Of a stretch of 64,000 nt of DNA, positions 29,967 to 38,349 are shown one piece after another. The stretch comes from Hymenobacter telluris (GTDB taxonomy: Bacteria > Bacteroidota > Bacteroidia > Cytophagales > Hymenobacteraceae): the NCBI RefSeq assembly GCF_017313265.1, contig NZ_JAFLQZ010000001.1, positions 599,321 through 663,320 on the forward strand. The letters are read 5' to 3'. The number at the start of each line of letters is the position of its first letter. The first letter of the stretch is position 1. The position numbers were made by a program, and so were the translations under genes. Under the pieces are notes generated by a model. The model did not search any database. It was not told where the DNA came from and saw only the letters and a program-made list of their open reading frames with translations.

Positions 29967-32900
29967 TTAGAAGGTAAGGTTGAGCCCTGCGATGAAGGCG
30001 CGGGTTGCCGGGGCGTTGGTGCCCAGCGTCAGGATGCGACTAAGGCTGCCGGACAGGGGCACAGCCGCGTTTTGGTCGCCAAACGAGTTAGTCTCCGGGT
30101 CCATGCCCGATTCCTTTTTGTAAGGCGAGAAAAAGACAAAGGGGTTTTGTGCCGTTGCGTACAGCCGCAGGCGGTTAACGCCGACATTCTTCAACCACGC
30201 CATATTGTTGAAATTATAGCCTAGCGAAATGGAGCGAACCTTCAGGTAGGAAGCATCGAAATAGCCCAGTGTAGAGGCGTACTTTGGGTTGTCGCCGCTC
30301 GCCAGGGAACCTGGCCGGGGGTATTTGGCATCCGTGTTTTCCGGCGTCCAGTAATCCACTTTTACGTTCCCCCGACGGCCATTCAGCAAGTTGAGGTAAC
30401 CGCCCGAACCGTAAATCGTACTGTTGAGCAGGCCACCGCTTTGGAAGGCTCCTACGACGGACAGGTCAAAGCCTTTGTAGGCCACCCGGGTGTTCAAACC
30501 GCCTAGGAAGTCGGGGTTTACGTCCAGAATCTGACGGTCCTGCACGCCAATGGGGCGGGTGGGGGTACCATCATCGTTGTACGTACCGGTGTATTTCACC
30601 TTAATCATCCCAATGGTGGAATTAGGGTTGGTAGATGGCTCCAGAATGGCTCTGTAGGGGTCTTCTTCTTGCCACAGCCCTATTCTTTCGTAATCGAAGA
30701 CTACATTGATCGGTTTGCCCACAAACCACCAGCTTCCTTCGTCCCGGTCTTGCTCCCCTGCCAGTGACGTAATCTTGTTGCGGTTGGCATACAAGTTGAA
30801 GCCCGCTTCCCAGGTCCAGCCGTTGACATTGTCCAAAATCAACCCGTTCAAAGAAAGCTCTATGCCTTTGTTTTGCGTAGAGCCAATGTTGTTGGTGAAG
30901 CTACCCACCCCGGTAGTGGGAGGCAAGGCCACGCCCAGCAGCAGGTCTTCGGTGTTGGTGACGTAATACTCCACGGTACCCGAAAGACGGTTTTTCAGGA
31001 CCGCGAAATCCAACGCGTAGTTCCAGGTTTTAGAGAATTCCCAGCCCAGGGTAGGGTTGGGCGCCACACTCACAAATAAGCCCGTCTGGTAGCCGGTAGG
31101 GCCGAAATTGTAGGGTCGGGCGTCCAGGCGGCCCAGGGTAGAATAGGGGGCAACGGCTTGGTTTGACGTTATACCGTAGCCAACCCGCAGCTTCATCATG
31201 TTTACGGCCGAAACACTCTGCATGAATGATTCTTTGGCGATATTCCAGCCGACCGAAACGGCCGGGTAGGTATTCCATTGGTAGCCGGGGGCCAGCCGGG
31301 AGGAGCCGTCCGAACGGACCGTAGCGGAGAGCAGGTACCGGTCATCGTAGGAGTACATCAACCGGCCCATGTACGACAACAGCCCGGTTTTTGTATACTG
31401 CTGGTCGTTGGGGTTTACGATGATTTCGCCGGCTGCCCGGCCCAGATTATAGAACTGGAAGGCGTCGGCCGGAATATCCCGGGCATTAATCTGCGACCGA
31501 TTGAACGTGTTGCTGGAGGCAGAATACAAGGCTAACGCATTGATATTGTGCTTCCCGCCTAAGGTACGGTCGTAGGACAAGATGTTTTCAACGGTGTAGT
31601 CCGTGGTCAGCGAGTTGCTGGTGGAGGCCGTAGAAGGATTAGTAGCGAGAGCCGAGTTGATGCCCTCTCCCGTGTAGCTACCACCCTGGCCCTGCCGATA
31701 ATTTACCCCCAGGTTGAGGCGGTATTTCAACCCCTCGACTCCGGGCATACTGAATTCACCGAAGAGCGAGTTGTAGCTGGCAAAGTTTCTCGATTGACTC
31801 AGCCATCTGTCTGCATTATCTTCTACCACAGCCTTGGTAGCTACCCACTGCTCATCCAAGGGCATTCTGATGGTTCTTCTCAGCGTCCCATCCGCATTGT
31901 ACGGGCTGGCGAGTGGTGAGGAAGTTAAGGCACCATACACCCCCACGTTGGAGCCTTCCGTTAGGCTATAGGTGTTGTTGGTTGTGAAGCCCAAGCGGAC
32001 ATATTTACCAACGCCCTGGTCAAGCGAGCCACGAACCGAATAGCGGGTGTACTGCTGGGTAGGAATTACGCCCTCTTCCTGATAATACCCCGCGTTGAAA
32101 TTGTACCGCCCGTTCTCCGTACCACCAGTTACCCCTACGTTGTGGTTGGATTGAATGCCGGTTCGGTACAATTGCTTCTGCCAATCGGTATCGACGTCAT
32201 CGGATTCGTCTAGAGTGTTACTGTACAAGGGCTGCCCATTATTATATAAGCCCGTTGCTTTGCGAAGCGCCGCAAACTCTGGCCCGTTCATCATGGGGTA
32301 GGGGGCGAAAAGGGTTTTCGCGCCCACAAACCCATCGTAGGTCAGTTGGGCCTTTTGCCCTTTCTTACCCCCTTTGGTGGTTACCAGCACCACTCCATTG
32401 GCTCCCCGCGACCCGTAGATGGCCGTAGCCGAGGCATCTTTCAGGATGTCGACGCTCTGGATATCGTTGGGGTTGATGTCGCCGATGGAACCTGGGAAGG
32501 GAATCCCGTCCAGCACGATTAGGGGGTCGTTGGAGGCGTTAAGAGAGCGGGTGCCGCGGATGCGGATTTGGGTGGTGGCACCAGGCTGGGAGGAGGTTTG
32601 GGAAATTTGTACCCCCGGCAACCGGCCTTGCAGGGCCTGCGAGATGTTCGCCGTAGGTACTTCGCGCAAAGTCTCGCCACTAATAGAAGCTACCGAACCC
32701 GTCACCGCTTCGGCCCGCTGCGTGCCGTAGCCCACCACCACTACCTCATCCAGGGCCTTGGTGTTGGTAGCCAGCCTGACGTTTACCGCAGTGCCAGAAA
32801 CAACTACCTCTTGGCTAACGAAGCCAATAGCGCTGAATACCAGCGTGCTCCCCACCGGGGCCGACAACGTAAATCCGCCGTCACCGTTGGTTGAAACCCC

Positions 32901-33101
32901 GTTGGTGGTGCCTTTTACGAGCACCGTGACGCCCGGCAGACCCTCGTTGCCTTCTGCGCTGACAACCCGACCGGAAATCGTTTGCGCAGCTTGCGCCAGC
33001 GCTTGTGTGGTTGGTAAGAACAGGCTGGCGCTGGGCAGCCCTACTGCCGCAAACAGCGGCAAGCTCAGGCCCAAGGCCGTTTTGCGTAGTGGTGTGTTCA
33101 T
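29967..33101 (-). CDS. SusC-type TonB-dependent outer-membrane transporter
   Basis: The 1044-residue TonB-dependent transporter imports oligosaccharides with SusD. After a signal peptide (about 1-37) come a carboxypeptidase-regulatory-like domain (about 40-115), the linker DEVVVVGYGTQ that marks SusC proteins, a plug domain (to about 245, with IYGSRGANGVVLVTTKGG), and a long beta-barrel ending in AFIAGLNLTF with a terminal aromatic residue. There is no N-terminal STN domain, so signalling through an anti-sigma factor is unlikely, consistent with HTCS control. The frame extends 27 codons upstream to 33182, but the ATG at 33099-33101 starts the signal peptide. It is the first gene of the locus. 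Confidence 0.95.
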   Translation of the reverse strand: MNTPLRKTALGLSLPLFAAVGLPSASLFLPTTQALAQAAQTISGRVVSAEGNEGLPGVTVLVKGTTNGVSTNGDGGFTLSAPVGSTLVFSAIGFVSQEVVVSGTAVNVRLATNTKALDEVVVVGYGTQRAEAVTGSVASISGETLREVPTANISQALQGRLPGVQISQTSSQPGATTQIRIRGTRSLNASNDPLIVLDGIPFPGSIGDINPNDIQSVDILKDASATAIYGSRGANGVVLVTTKGGKKGQKAQLTYDGFVGAKTLFAPYPMMNGPEFAALRKATGLYNNGQPLYSNTLDESDDVDTDWQKQLYRTGIQSNHNVGVTGGTENGRYNFNAGYYQEEGVIPTQQYTRYSVRGSLDQGVGKYVRLGFTTNNTYSLTEGSNVGVYGALTSSPLASPYNADGTLRRTIRMPLDEQWVATKAVVEDNADRWLSQSRNFASYNSLFGEFSMPGVEGLKYRLNLGVNYRQGQGGSYTGEGINSALATNPSTASTSNSLTTDYTVENILSYDRTLGGKHNINALALYSASSNTFNRSQINARDIPADAFQFYNLGRAAGEIIVNPNDQQYTKTGLLSYMGRLMYSYDDRYLLSATVRSDGSSRLAPGYQWNTYPAVSVGWNIAKESFMQSVSAVNMMKLRVGYGITSNQAVAPYSTLGRLDARPYNFGPTGYQTGLFVSVAPNPTLGWEFSKTWNYALDFAVLKNRLSGTVEYYVTNTEDLLLGVALPPTTGVGSFTNNIGSTQNKGIELSLNGLILDNVNGWTWEAGFNLYANRNKITSLAGEQDRDEGSWWFVGKPINVVFDYERIGLWQEEDPYRAILEPSTNPNSTIGMIKVKYTGTYNDDGTPTRPIGVQDRQILDVNPDFLGGLNTRVAYKGFDLSVVGAFQSGGLLNSTIYGSGGYLNLLNGRRGNVKVDYWTPENTDAKYPRPGSLASGDNPKYASTLGYFDASYLKVRSISLGYNFNNMAWLKNVGVNRLRLYATAQNPFVFFSPYKKESGMDPETNSFGDQNAAVPLSGSLSRILTLGTNAPATRAFIAGLNLTF

Positions 33102-33443
33102 AGAGTGTAGGAATTTGAATGGGTATGAATGCGTACTCTGAAAAATCGTGATGCCCAAGGCAAGAGTCATTGTACTAATCATTGATTAATGCAAGTTGAC
33201 TGGCTTGCGTGGGAACGGGTGAAATGCTAGAACCGCTGTTCTGCTTCATCATTGCTTGTATACCTGCTTGCTTTTTGTTGCCTGCACATAGAATACAAGT
33301 GCCTCTTGATTTTGCTGTTGCGGTAAGGCCGATAGCAGAGATATGGGAGCAGTAATTGGACAGGAATAATCGATGAGACAGGTTGCTTTAAGTCAGGCTG
33401 TCTAACCACTTAATCGTTTGTGTATACAGGCCCAACTACCAGC

Positions 33444-33470
33444 CAAACCTAGTAATGCTGATAATCCAAA
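33444..33470 (-). promoter_or_regulatory. Candidate promoter of the susC-led locus
   Basis: On the minus strand, TAGGTTTG (33451 to 33444) fits the -7 consensus, with TTTG (33470 to 33467) upstream at a 15-base gap, shorter than the usual 19. It would give a leader of about 335 bases before susC. Confidence 0.35.
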
Positions 33471-33701
33471 GGTATTGGGATGTGAAGCGCAGGAATGCGC
33501 ATATTATTACAACAGATGTCAAGGGCACGGACGGGGTTTGCATTGCTAGAAACTGATTGTAAATGGCTTTAATGGCATTATTTGCATACATTAGTTGTAC
33601 TGTATTGCACATAAGTTGGCTTTCGGTTGAAGTCTATAATGGCGTTGAATTATCTATTCCATCATGGATATTGTACCACATATCGTGAGAAAAACTTGCA
33701 G

Positions 33702-33721
33702 AATCATTTGTGCGAACGATA
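33702..33721. promoter_or_regulatory. Imperfect palindrome, possible operator before the HTCS gene
   Basis: AATCATTTGTGCGAACGATA has the same length and half-site layout as the near-perfect palindrome at 41386-41405 and matches it at 14 of 20 positions. Its central form (TTTG-NN-CRAAC) is like LacI-family operators. No LacI regulator gene is in the window. Confidence 0.4.
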
Positions 33722-34079
33722 TTGATGTATCGCAAACGTTTCAGATTTGTGAGGTTACAATGGGGGCTACTTTTTATGGTGAGAATGGCGGCATTGTAGA
33801 AGGCTGCGCCTGAATTGCATGCGCGACTGCTCTTCTAAGTGGCCTGACTTTTCGCTATACTGCCGAACCCTCGACTTCCTTTGGAACCAATGCTCGCTGA
33901 GTAGTTCCTAGTACCTATAACCGCAACTGCTCCGCCTCCCACCCAAACTTTCCAGATTGCAATATGACTACCGCACAGTATTTGCCGCCACATACATGGC
34001 CTGATGCAAGCACCCCACGGCTGGGCTACTTGTTCAGTACAAAACAATTTGATGGTAACCATGCCCGAAGCAGAAGGCC

Positions 34080-37000
34080 ATGTACAGCCTGATTGTTGCC
34101 CTGCGCAGTGCGGGCCAGCTCACTAGGTACGCGGTTATTAACCGGGGCGTGGCTGTTGTGCTGCTGCTTTGCGGCTTGCTGATAGTAGGCAAATCAGCCG
34201 CGGCGCAACCATCGGATGTCAAGTTCACCGCTTTGGCTTCCAAAGATGGCCTAGCTTCCAACACCGTTTATGCTATTCTCAAAGACCGGTATGGGCTGCT
34301 CTGGATTGCTTCGGATGAAGGATTGCGGAAGTACGACGGCTACCGGTTCAGCTTGTACCATTTAGGGCCTCGTAAAACCTCGAATTTCCAGGCCGTTGAT
34401 ATTTCATCCCTGCACGAAGACCAGGCCGGCCGGCTGTGGGTAGGCACAATGGGCCGGGGACTCCACCTCTACAACCGGGCCCTCGATACCTTCGTGGCGT
34501 ATGATGGACGCCTCGCGGCGGGCATGCAGGACAACAGATTCATCAAGCAGGTAAGCAGCGATGCGCTGGGTAACATCTGGACAGTGGCTGCGGGTGAAGT
34601 CAGGCGCATAAACCCCAAGACGGCCCGCGTTACGCCCGTGCCCTTTGCGCAAGCGGGCGGCCCGGCGCGCTCGATAGCTCCGCAGTGCATCTACACCGAC
34701 AAGAAACAGCGCACCTGGCTGGGTACAAATAGTGGCTTATTCCGCTATAACCCGGCTACGCGCATGCTGGAGCCGTTTGCGCCGGGAAAAGCGGGTCCGC
34801 AGGGCCTGGCCGGCGACACCATCAATGCCATAACCCAGGACCGAAACGGCCAGCTGTGGGTAGGCACCACCAATGGCCTGAGCCGGCTGGCAACCGATGA
34901 ACGCGGCTTCGATACCTTCAAATTCAAGTACAACGACCCGCACACCATTGGCAGCAATTTCATCTTTACGCTGGCTGCGGGGCGCGATGGCACGGTGTGG
35001 GTGGGCACGGAAGGCGGCCTCGACATTATCAATGTGCAATCGGGGCAGGCTACGCGCTACGCGCACAACAGTCGCGACGCATACAGCCTGAACAGCAAGT
35101 CGGTGCGTAGTATCCTGCTCGACCCGCAGGGCATCAACTGGATAGGAACGTACAAGGGCGGCGTCAGCAAGCACGACCAGAACCTGACCTTGTTCGACAG
35201 TCGGCGCAACAACGAGCTGGACCCGTTGGGGCTCAACTCACCCTTGGTAACATCCTTCGCCGAAAAGCGCAACGGCGACCTGTACGTAGGTACGGACGGG
35301 GGCGGCCTGAACGTGTATCACGTGAAAACGGGCTTGTTCAGCCACCTCGACATCAAGAGCAAGAAGCGCGTCAATCTGGCCGGGCTGCCCATCCAGAGTT
35401 TGCTGCTGGACCGGCACGAGCAGCTATGGATGGGCACCTTCGACCACGGACTTTTCGTGCTTGACACCAAAACGGGCGCCTACGAGCAGCGGCTTCGGGG
35501 GCCGGGCAAACGACAGCTGAATAACAACCAAATCTATTGCCTGAAAGAAGACCGCGCCGGCCACATCTGGATTGGTACCAACGGGGGCGGAGTGAATATG
35601 TACGACCCCAAGACCGGCGTAATTACCAAGTTTACTGATGCGCCGAAAGATTCTGCGGACAAGAAATTGCCAATCAACAACTACATCCGGGGCCTCGAAG
35701 AAGACGCGGCCGGCAATATCTGGATTGGGTCCGTTGGCGGCGGAATTGCGGTTTACCACCCTGGCAGCAAGCAATTCACCGTTTATAATTTTGCGAAAAC
35801 CGGGCTGAACCTCGACCATATCACCACCATTGCCAAGGACCGGCGGGGCACGATGTGGATGGGAACCATCGGGAATGGCTTGTACCAATTCGATGCGCGC
35901 ACCAAGAAATTCGCCACGTTATCGAGCCGGGAAAAACTGCCGGATGGCTACATCCATAAGATTCTGGAAGACAACACCGGCGCTATCTGGATAAGCACCA
36001 ACCGGGGCATCAGCCGCCTGGATACCAAGCAAGGAAAATTCACGAATTACTCGCAGGAAAACGGGCTCCAGAACAAGGCTTTTCTGAACAACTCGGGCAT
36101 TAAAGCCGCCGACGGAACCCTGTTTTTTGGGGGGATTGAAGGCTTCAACTACTTCTCACCGTCGCGCCTGAAAATCAACCGTAACGTGCCCCCGGTTGTG
36201 CTTACCGACCTGCGGGTGGACAACAAGCCCGTGGTGCTAGGCGAACAGTCGCCGTTGCGGCAGCACATAACTGTTGCCAAGGAAATCCATCTGAATTACA
36301 AGCAGAACTTCGCGTTGTCGTATGCCGCGCTGAACTACACGCTTCCCCAGAAAAACCACTATGCCTACAAGCTGGTGGGCTTCGATAAGGATTGGAACTA
36401 CGTGGGCACCGCCACCAGCGCGTACTACACCAACCTCGACCCTGGGGAGTACGACTTTGTGGTGAAAGCCAGCAACAACGATGGTATCTGGAACACCACC
36501 GGCACCCGCGTCCGGATTATCATTCAGCCGCCGTTCTGGAAAACTATCTACGCCTATGTCCTGTACGCGGGCGTGGTGGGTGCCGCGCTGTTCTACAGTC
36601 GCTACCGTGGCATCAGGAAGCTGAAAGAGGAGTTCGAGCAGCAGCAGGAGCGCGAGGAAGCCGAGCGAATCCGCAAGTTGGATTTGCTGAAAATCAAGTT
36701 CTTGACCAACCTTAGTCACGAATTCCGCACGCCTATTTCCCTGATTCTGGCCCCGACGGCCAAGCTGCTCGCCCAGCAGAAAGATCCGCAGAGCGCGGGG
36801 CAGTTGCGGGTGATTCGGCGCAATGCGCACCGGCTGCTGCACTTGGTTAATCAGCTGCTGGATTCGCGGAAAATGGAGGAGCACGAACTGCACCTGCAAT
36901 TGTCGGCGGGCGAGCTGACCGGCTTCGTGCAGGAAGTGGCCTCTTCTTTTCAGGATTTAGCGGAAATCAAGAAAATCGACCTGTCCATCCAGCTCGCGCC

Positions 37001-38246
37001 CGAGAAGCTGTACGTGCGTTTCGACTACGACAAGGTGGAGCGCATCATGGTCAACCTGTTGTCCAACGCCTTCAAATTCACTCCCGAAGGCGGGAAAGTC
37101 AGCGTGGAACTCTCCGCTCATTCCGCCGTGCCTGATGCGCCGGAAAAAATAATCCGCCTCCGCATTGCTGATACCGGCAGCGGAATTGAGGCTAGCCAGC
37201 AGGAACTCATTTTCGAGCGGTTCTTCCAGGGCCACGAACTCTCTTCCGTGCTCAACCAGAGTAACGGCATCGGGCTGTCCATCACCAAGGAATTTGTGGA
37301 GTTGCACGGCGGCTCCATTGCGGTGGAAAGTGAGCTGGGCAAGGGGGCAAGGTTCACGGTGCTGCTGCCGCTGGAGTTGTATGCACCACTCACCGAAAAC
37401 GGCAGCACCGACGATTCTGAAACGCGGCCGACAGTTCAGGACCGCAAAAAGCCGCCGAAGCCGCCGAAAAAGCCGAAAGCCGGAGAGTTGCCGCACTTGC
37501 TGATTGTGGAAGACGATGACGATTTCCGCTACTACCTGAAAGACAACCTCAAGGACCACTACAAAATTACGGATGTGCTCAACGGCAAAGACGGCTGGTA
37601 CAAAGCCCTTTCCTGCCACCCCGACCTGATTGTTAGTGACATCACCATGCCCTACATGGATGGTATTGCGCTCAGCCGCAAGCTGAAATCCGACAAGCGC
37701 ACCAGCCACATCCCCATCATCCTGCTCACGGGCCTGACCCGCGAGGAAGAGCACCTGAAAGGGCTGGAATCCGGGGCCAACGACTACCTCTCCAAACCCT
37801 TCAACTTCGATATTCTGCACGTCAGGATCAAGAACCTGCTGGAGCTGAACCGCACCCTGAAAACAACCTACACCAAGCAGCTACAGGTGGTGCCGAGCCC
37901 GGTGGAAATCGAGTCGAGCAGTGAGAAGTTTCTCAACAACGTGGTACTCTACATCGAGCGGAACCTCAAAAACACCAACTTCTCGGTGGAGGAACTGAGC
38001 GAGCAATTTGGAATGAGCCGGGGGTCGATGTACAACAAGATCCTGGAGCTGACGGGCATGCCGCCCGTGGAATTCATCCGTTCCCTCAAGCTAGACCGGG
38101 CCGCCGTGCTCTTGCAGGAAAGTGACCTGACCATCTCGGAAGTGGCCTACCAGGCTGGCTTTGCCACTCCGCACTATTTCACCAAGTCCTTCAAAGCCAA
38201 GTTCAATATCTTGCCTTCCGACTATCGAAAGAGCAAGAAGCCGTGA
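34080..38246 (+). CDS. Hybrid two-component system (HTCS) sensor-regulator
   Basis: This 1388-residue protein senses a periplasmic saccharide and activates the adjacent locus. A signal/anchor helix (about 23-43) is followed by two beta-propellers of Reg_prop repeats (such as DRYGLLWIASDEGLRKYDG, to about 720) and a Y_Y_Y domain (about 755-818). After a membrane helix (about 822-842) come a histidine kinase with His880 in SHEFRTP and an ATPase domain with NLLSNAFKFTPEGG. The receiver has Asp1187 in VSDITMP, and an AraC-type HTH domain covers about 1300-1385. All key residues are present, so phosphorelay should be intact. It is divergent from susC, the usual position. A bidirectional terminator follows. 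Confidence 0.96.
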   Translation: MYSLIVALRSAGQLTRYAVINRGVAVVLLLCGLLIVGKSAAAQPSDVKFTALASKDGLASNTVYAILKDRYGLLWIASDEGLRKYDGYRFSLYHLGPRKTSNFQAVDISSLHEDQAGRLWVGTMGRGLHLYNRALDTFVAYDGRLAAGMQDNRFIKQVSSDALGNIWTVAAGEVRRINPKTARVTPVPFAQAGGPARSIAPQCIYTDKKQRTWLGTNSGLFRYNPATRMLEPFAPGKAGPQGLAGDTINAITQDRNGQLWVGTTNGLSRLATDERGFDTFKFKYNDPHTIGSNFIFTLAAGRDGTVWVGTEGGLDIINVQSGQATRYAHNSRDAYSLNSKSVRSILLDPQGINWIGTYKGGVSKHDQNLTLFDSRRNNELDPLGLNSPLVTSFAEKRNGDLYVGTDGGGLNVYHVKTGLFSHLDIKSKKRVNLAGLPIQSLLLDRHEQLWMGTFDHGLFVLDTKTGAYEQRLRGPGKRQLNNNQIYCLKEDRAGHIWIGTNGGGVNMYDPKTGVITKFTDAPKDSADKKLPINNYIRGLEEDAAGNIWIGSVGGGIAVYHPGSKQFTVYNFAKTGLNLDHITTIAKDRRGTMWMGTIGNGLYQFDARTKKFATLSSREKLPDGYIHKILEDNTGAIWISTNRGISRLDTKQGKFTNYSQENGLQNKAFLNNSGIKAADGTLFFGGIEGFNYFSPSRLKINRNVPPVVLTDLRVDNKPVVLGEQSPLRQHITVAKEIHLNYKQNFALSYAALNYTLPQKNHYAYKLVGFDKDWNYVGTATSAYYTNLDPGEYDFVVKASNNDGIWNTTGTRVRIIIQPPFWKTIYAYVLYAGVVGAALFYSRYRGIRKLKEEFEQQQEREEAERIRKLDLLKIKFLTNLSHEFRTPISLILAPTAKLLAQQKDPQSAGQLRVIRRNAHRLLHLVNQLLDSRKMEEHELHLQLSAGELTGFVQEVASSFQDLAEIKKIDLSIQLAPEKLYVRFDYDKVERIMVNLLSNAFKFTPEGGKVSVELSAHSAVPDAPEKIIRLRIADTGSGIEASQQELIFERFFQGHELSSVLNQSNGIGLSITKEFVELHGGSIAVESELGKGARFTVLLPLELYAPLTENGSTDDSETRPTVQDRKKPPKPPKKPKAGELPHLLIVEDDDDFRYYLKDNLKDHYKITDVLNGKDGWYKALSCHPDLIVSDITMPYMDGIALSRKLKSDKRTSHIPIILLTGLTREEEHLKGLESGANDYLSKPFNFDILHVRIKNLLELNRTLKTTYTKQLQVVPSPVEIESSSEKFLNNVVLYIERNLKNTNFSVEELSEQFGMSRGSMYNKILELTGMPPVEFIRSLKLDRAAVLLQESDLTISEVAYQAGFATPHYFTKSFKAKFNILPSDYRKSKKP

Positions 38247-38283
38247 GGTAGTTGACCAAGGCGAGTCCTTCAGCTACCTTGCA

Positions 38284-38325
38284 AAAAAGGAGCCCCCGCC
38301 TGGCACCAGGCGGGGGCTCCTTTTT
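38284..38325. terminator. Bidirectional intrinsic terminator
   Basis: A perfect stem of up to 20 bp (38284-38303 with 38306-38325; core GGAGCCCCCGCC) has A5 on the left and T5 on the right. It serves both the HTCS gene (+) and the secreted xylanase gene (-), whose stops face each other. Confidence 0.93.
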
Positions 38326-38349
38326 AACAGACAATCAGCATTTTACCGC

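Larger units (their letters stand above)
33102..34079. other. Divergent control region between susC and the HTCS gene
   Basis: This 978-base AT-richer region has no convincing gene. It should contain the promoters of the xylan locus (minus) and of the HTCS gene (plus). I see a minus-strand TAGGTTTG at 33444-33451, a half palindrome AATCGTTTG at 33412-33420 and a full but imperfect palindrome at 33702-33721. No TAnnTTTG element was found for the HTCS gene. Confidence 0.6.
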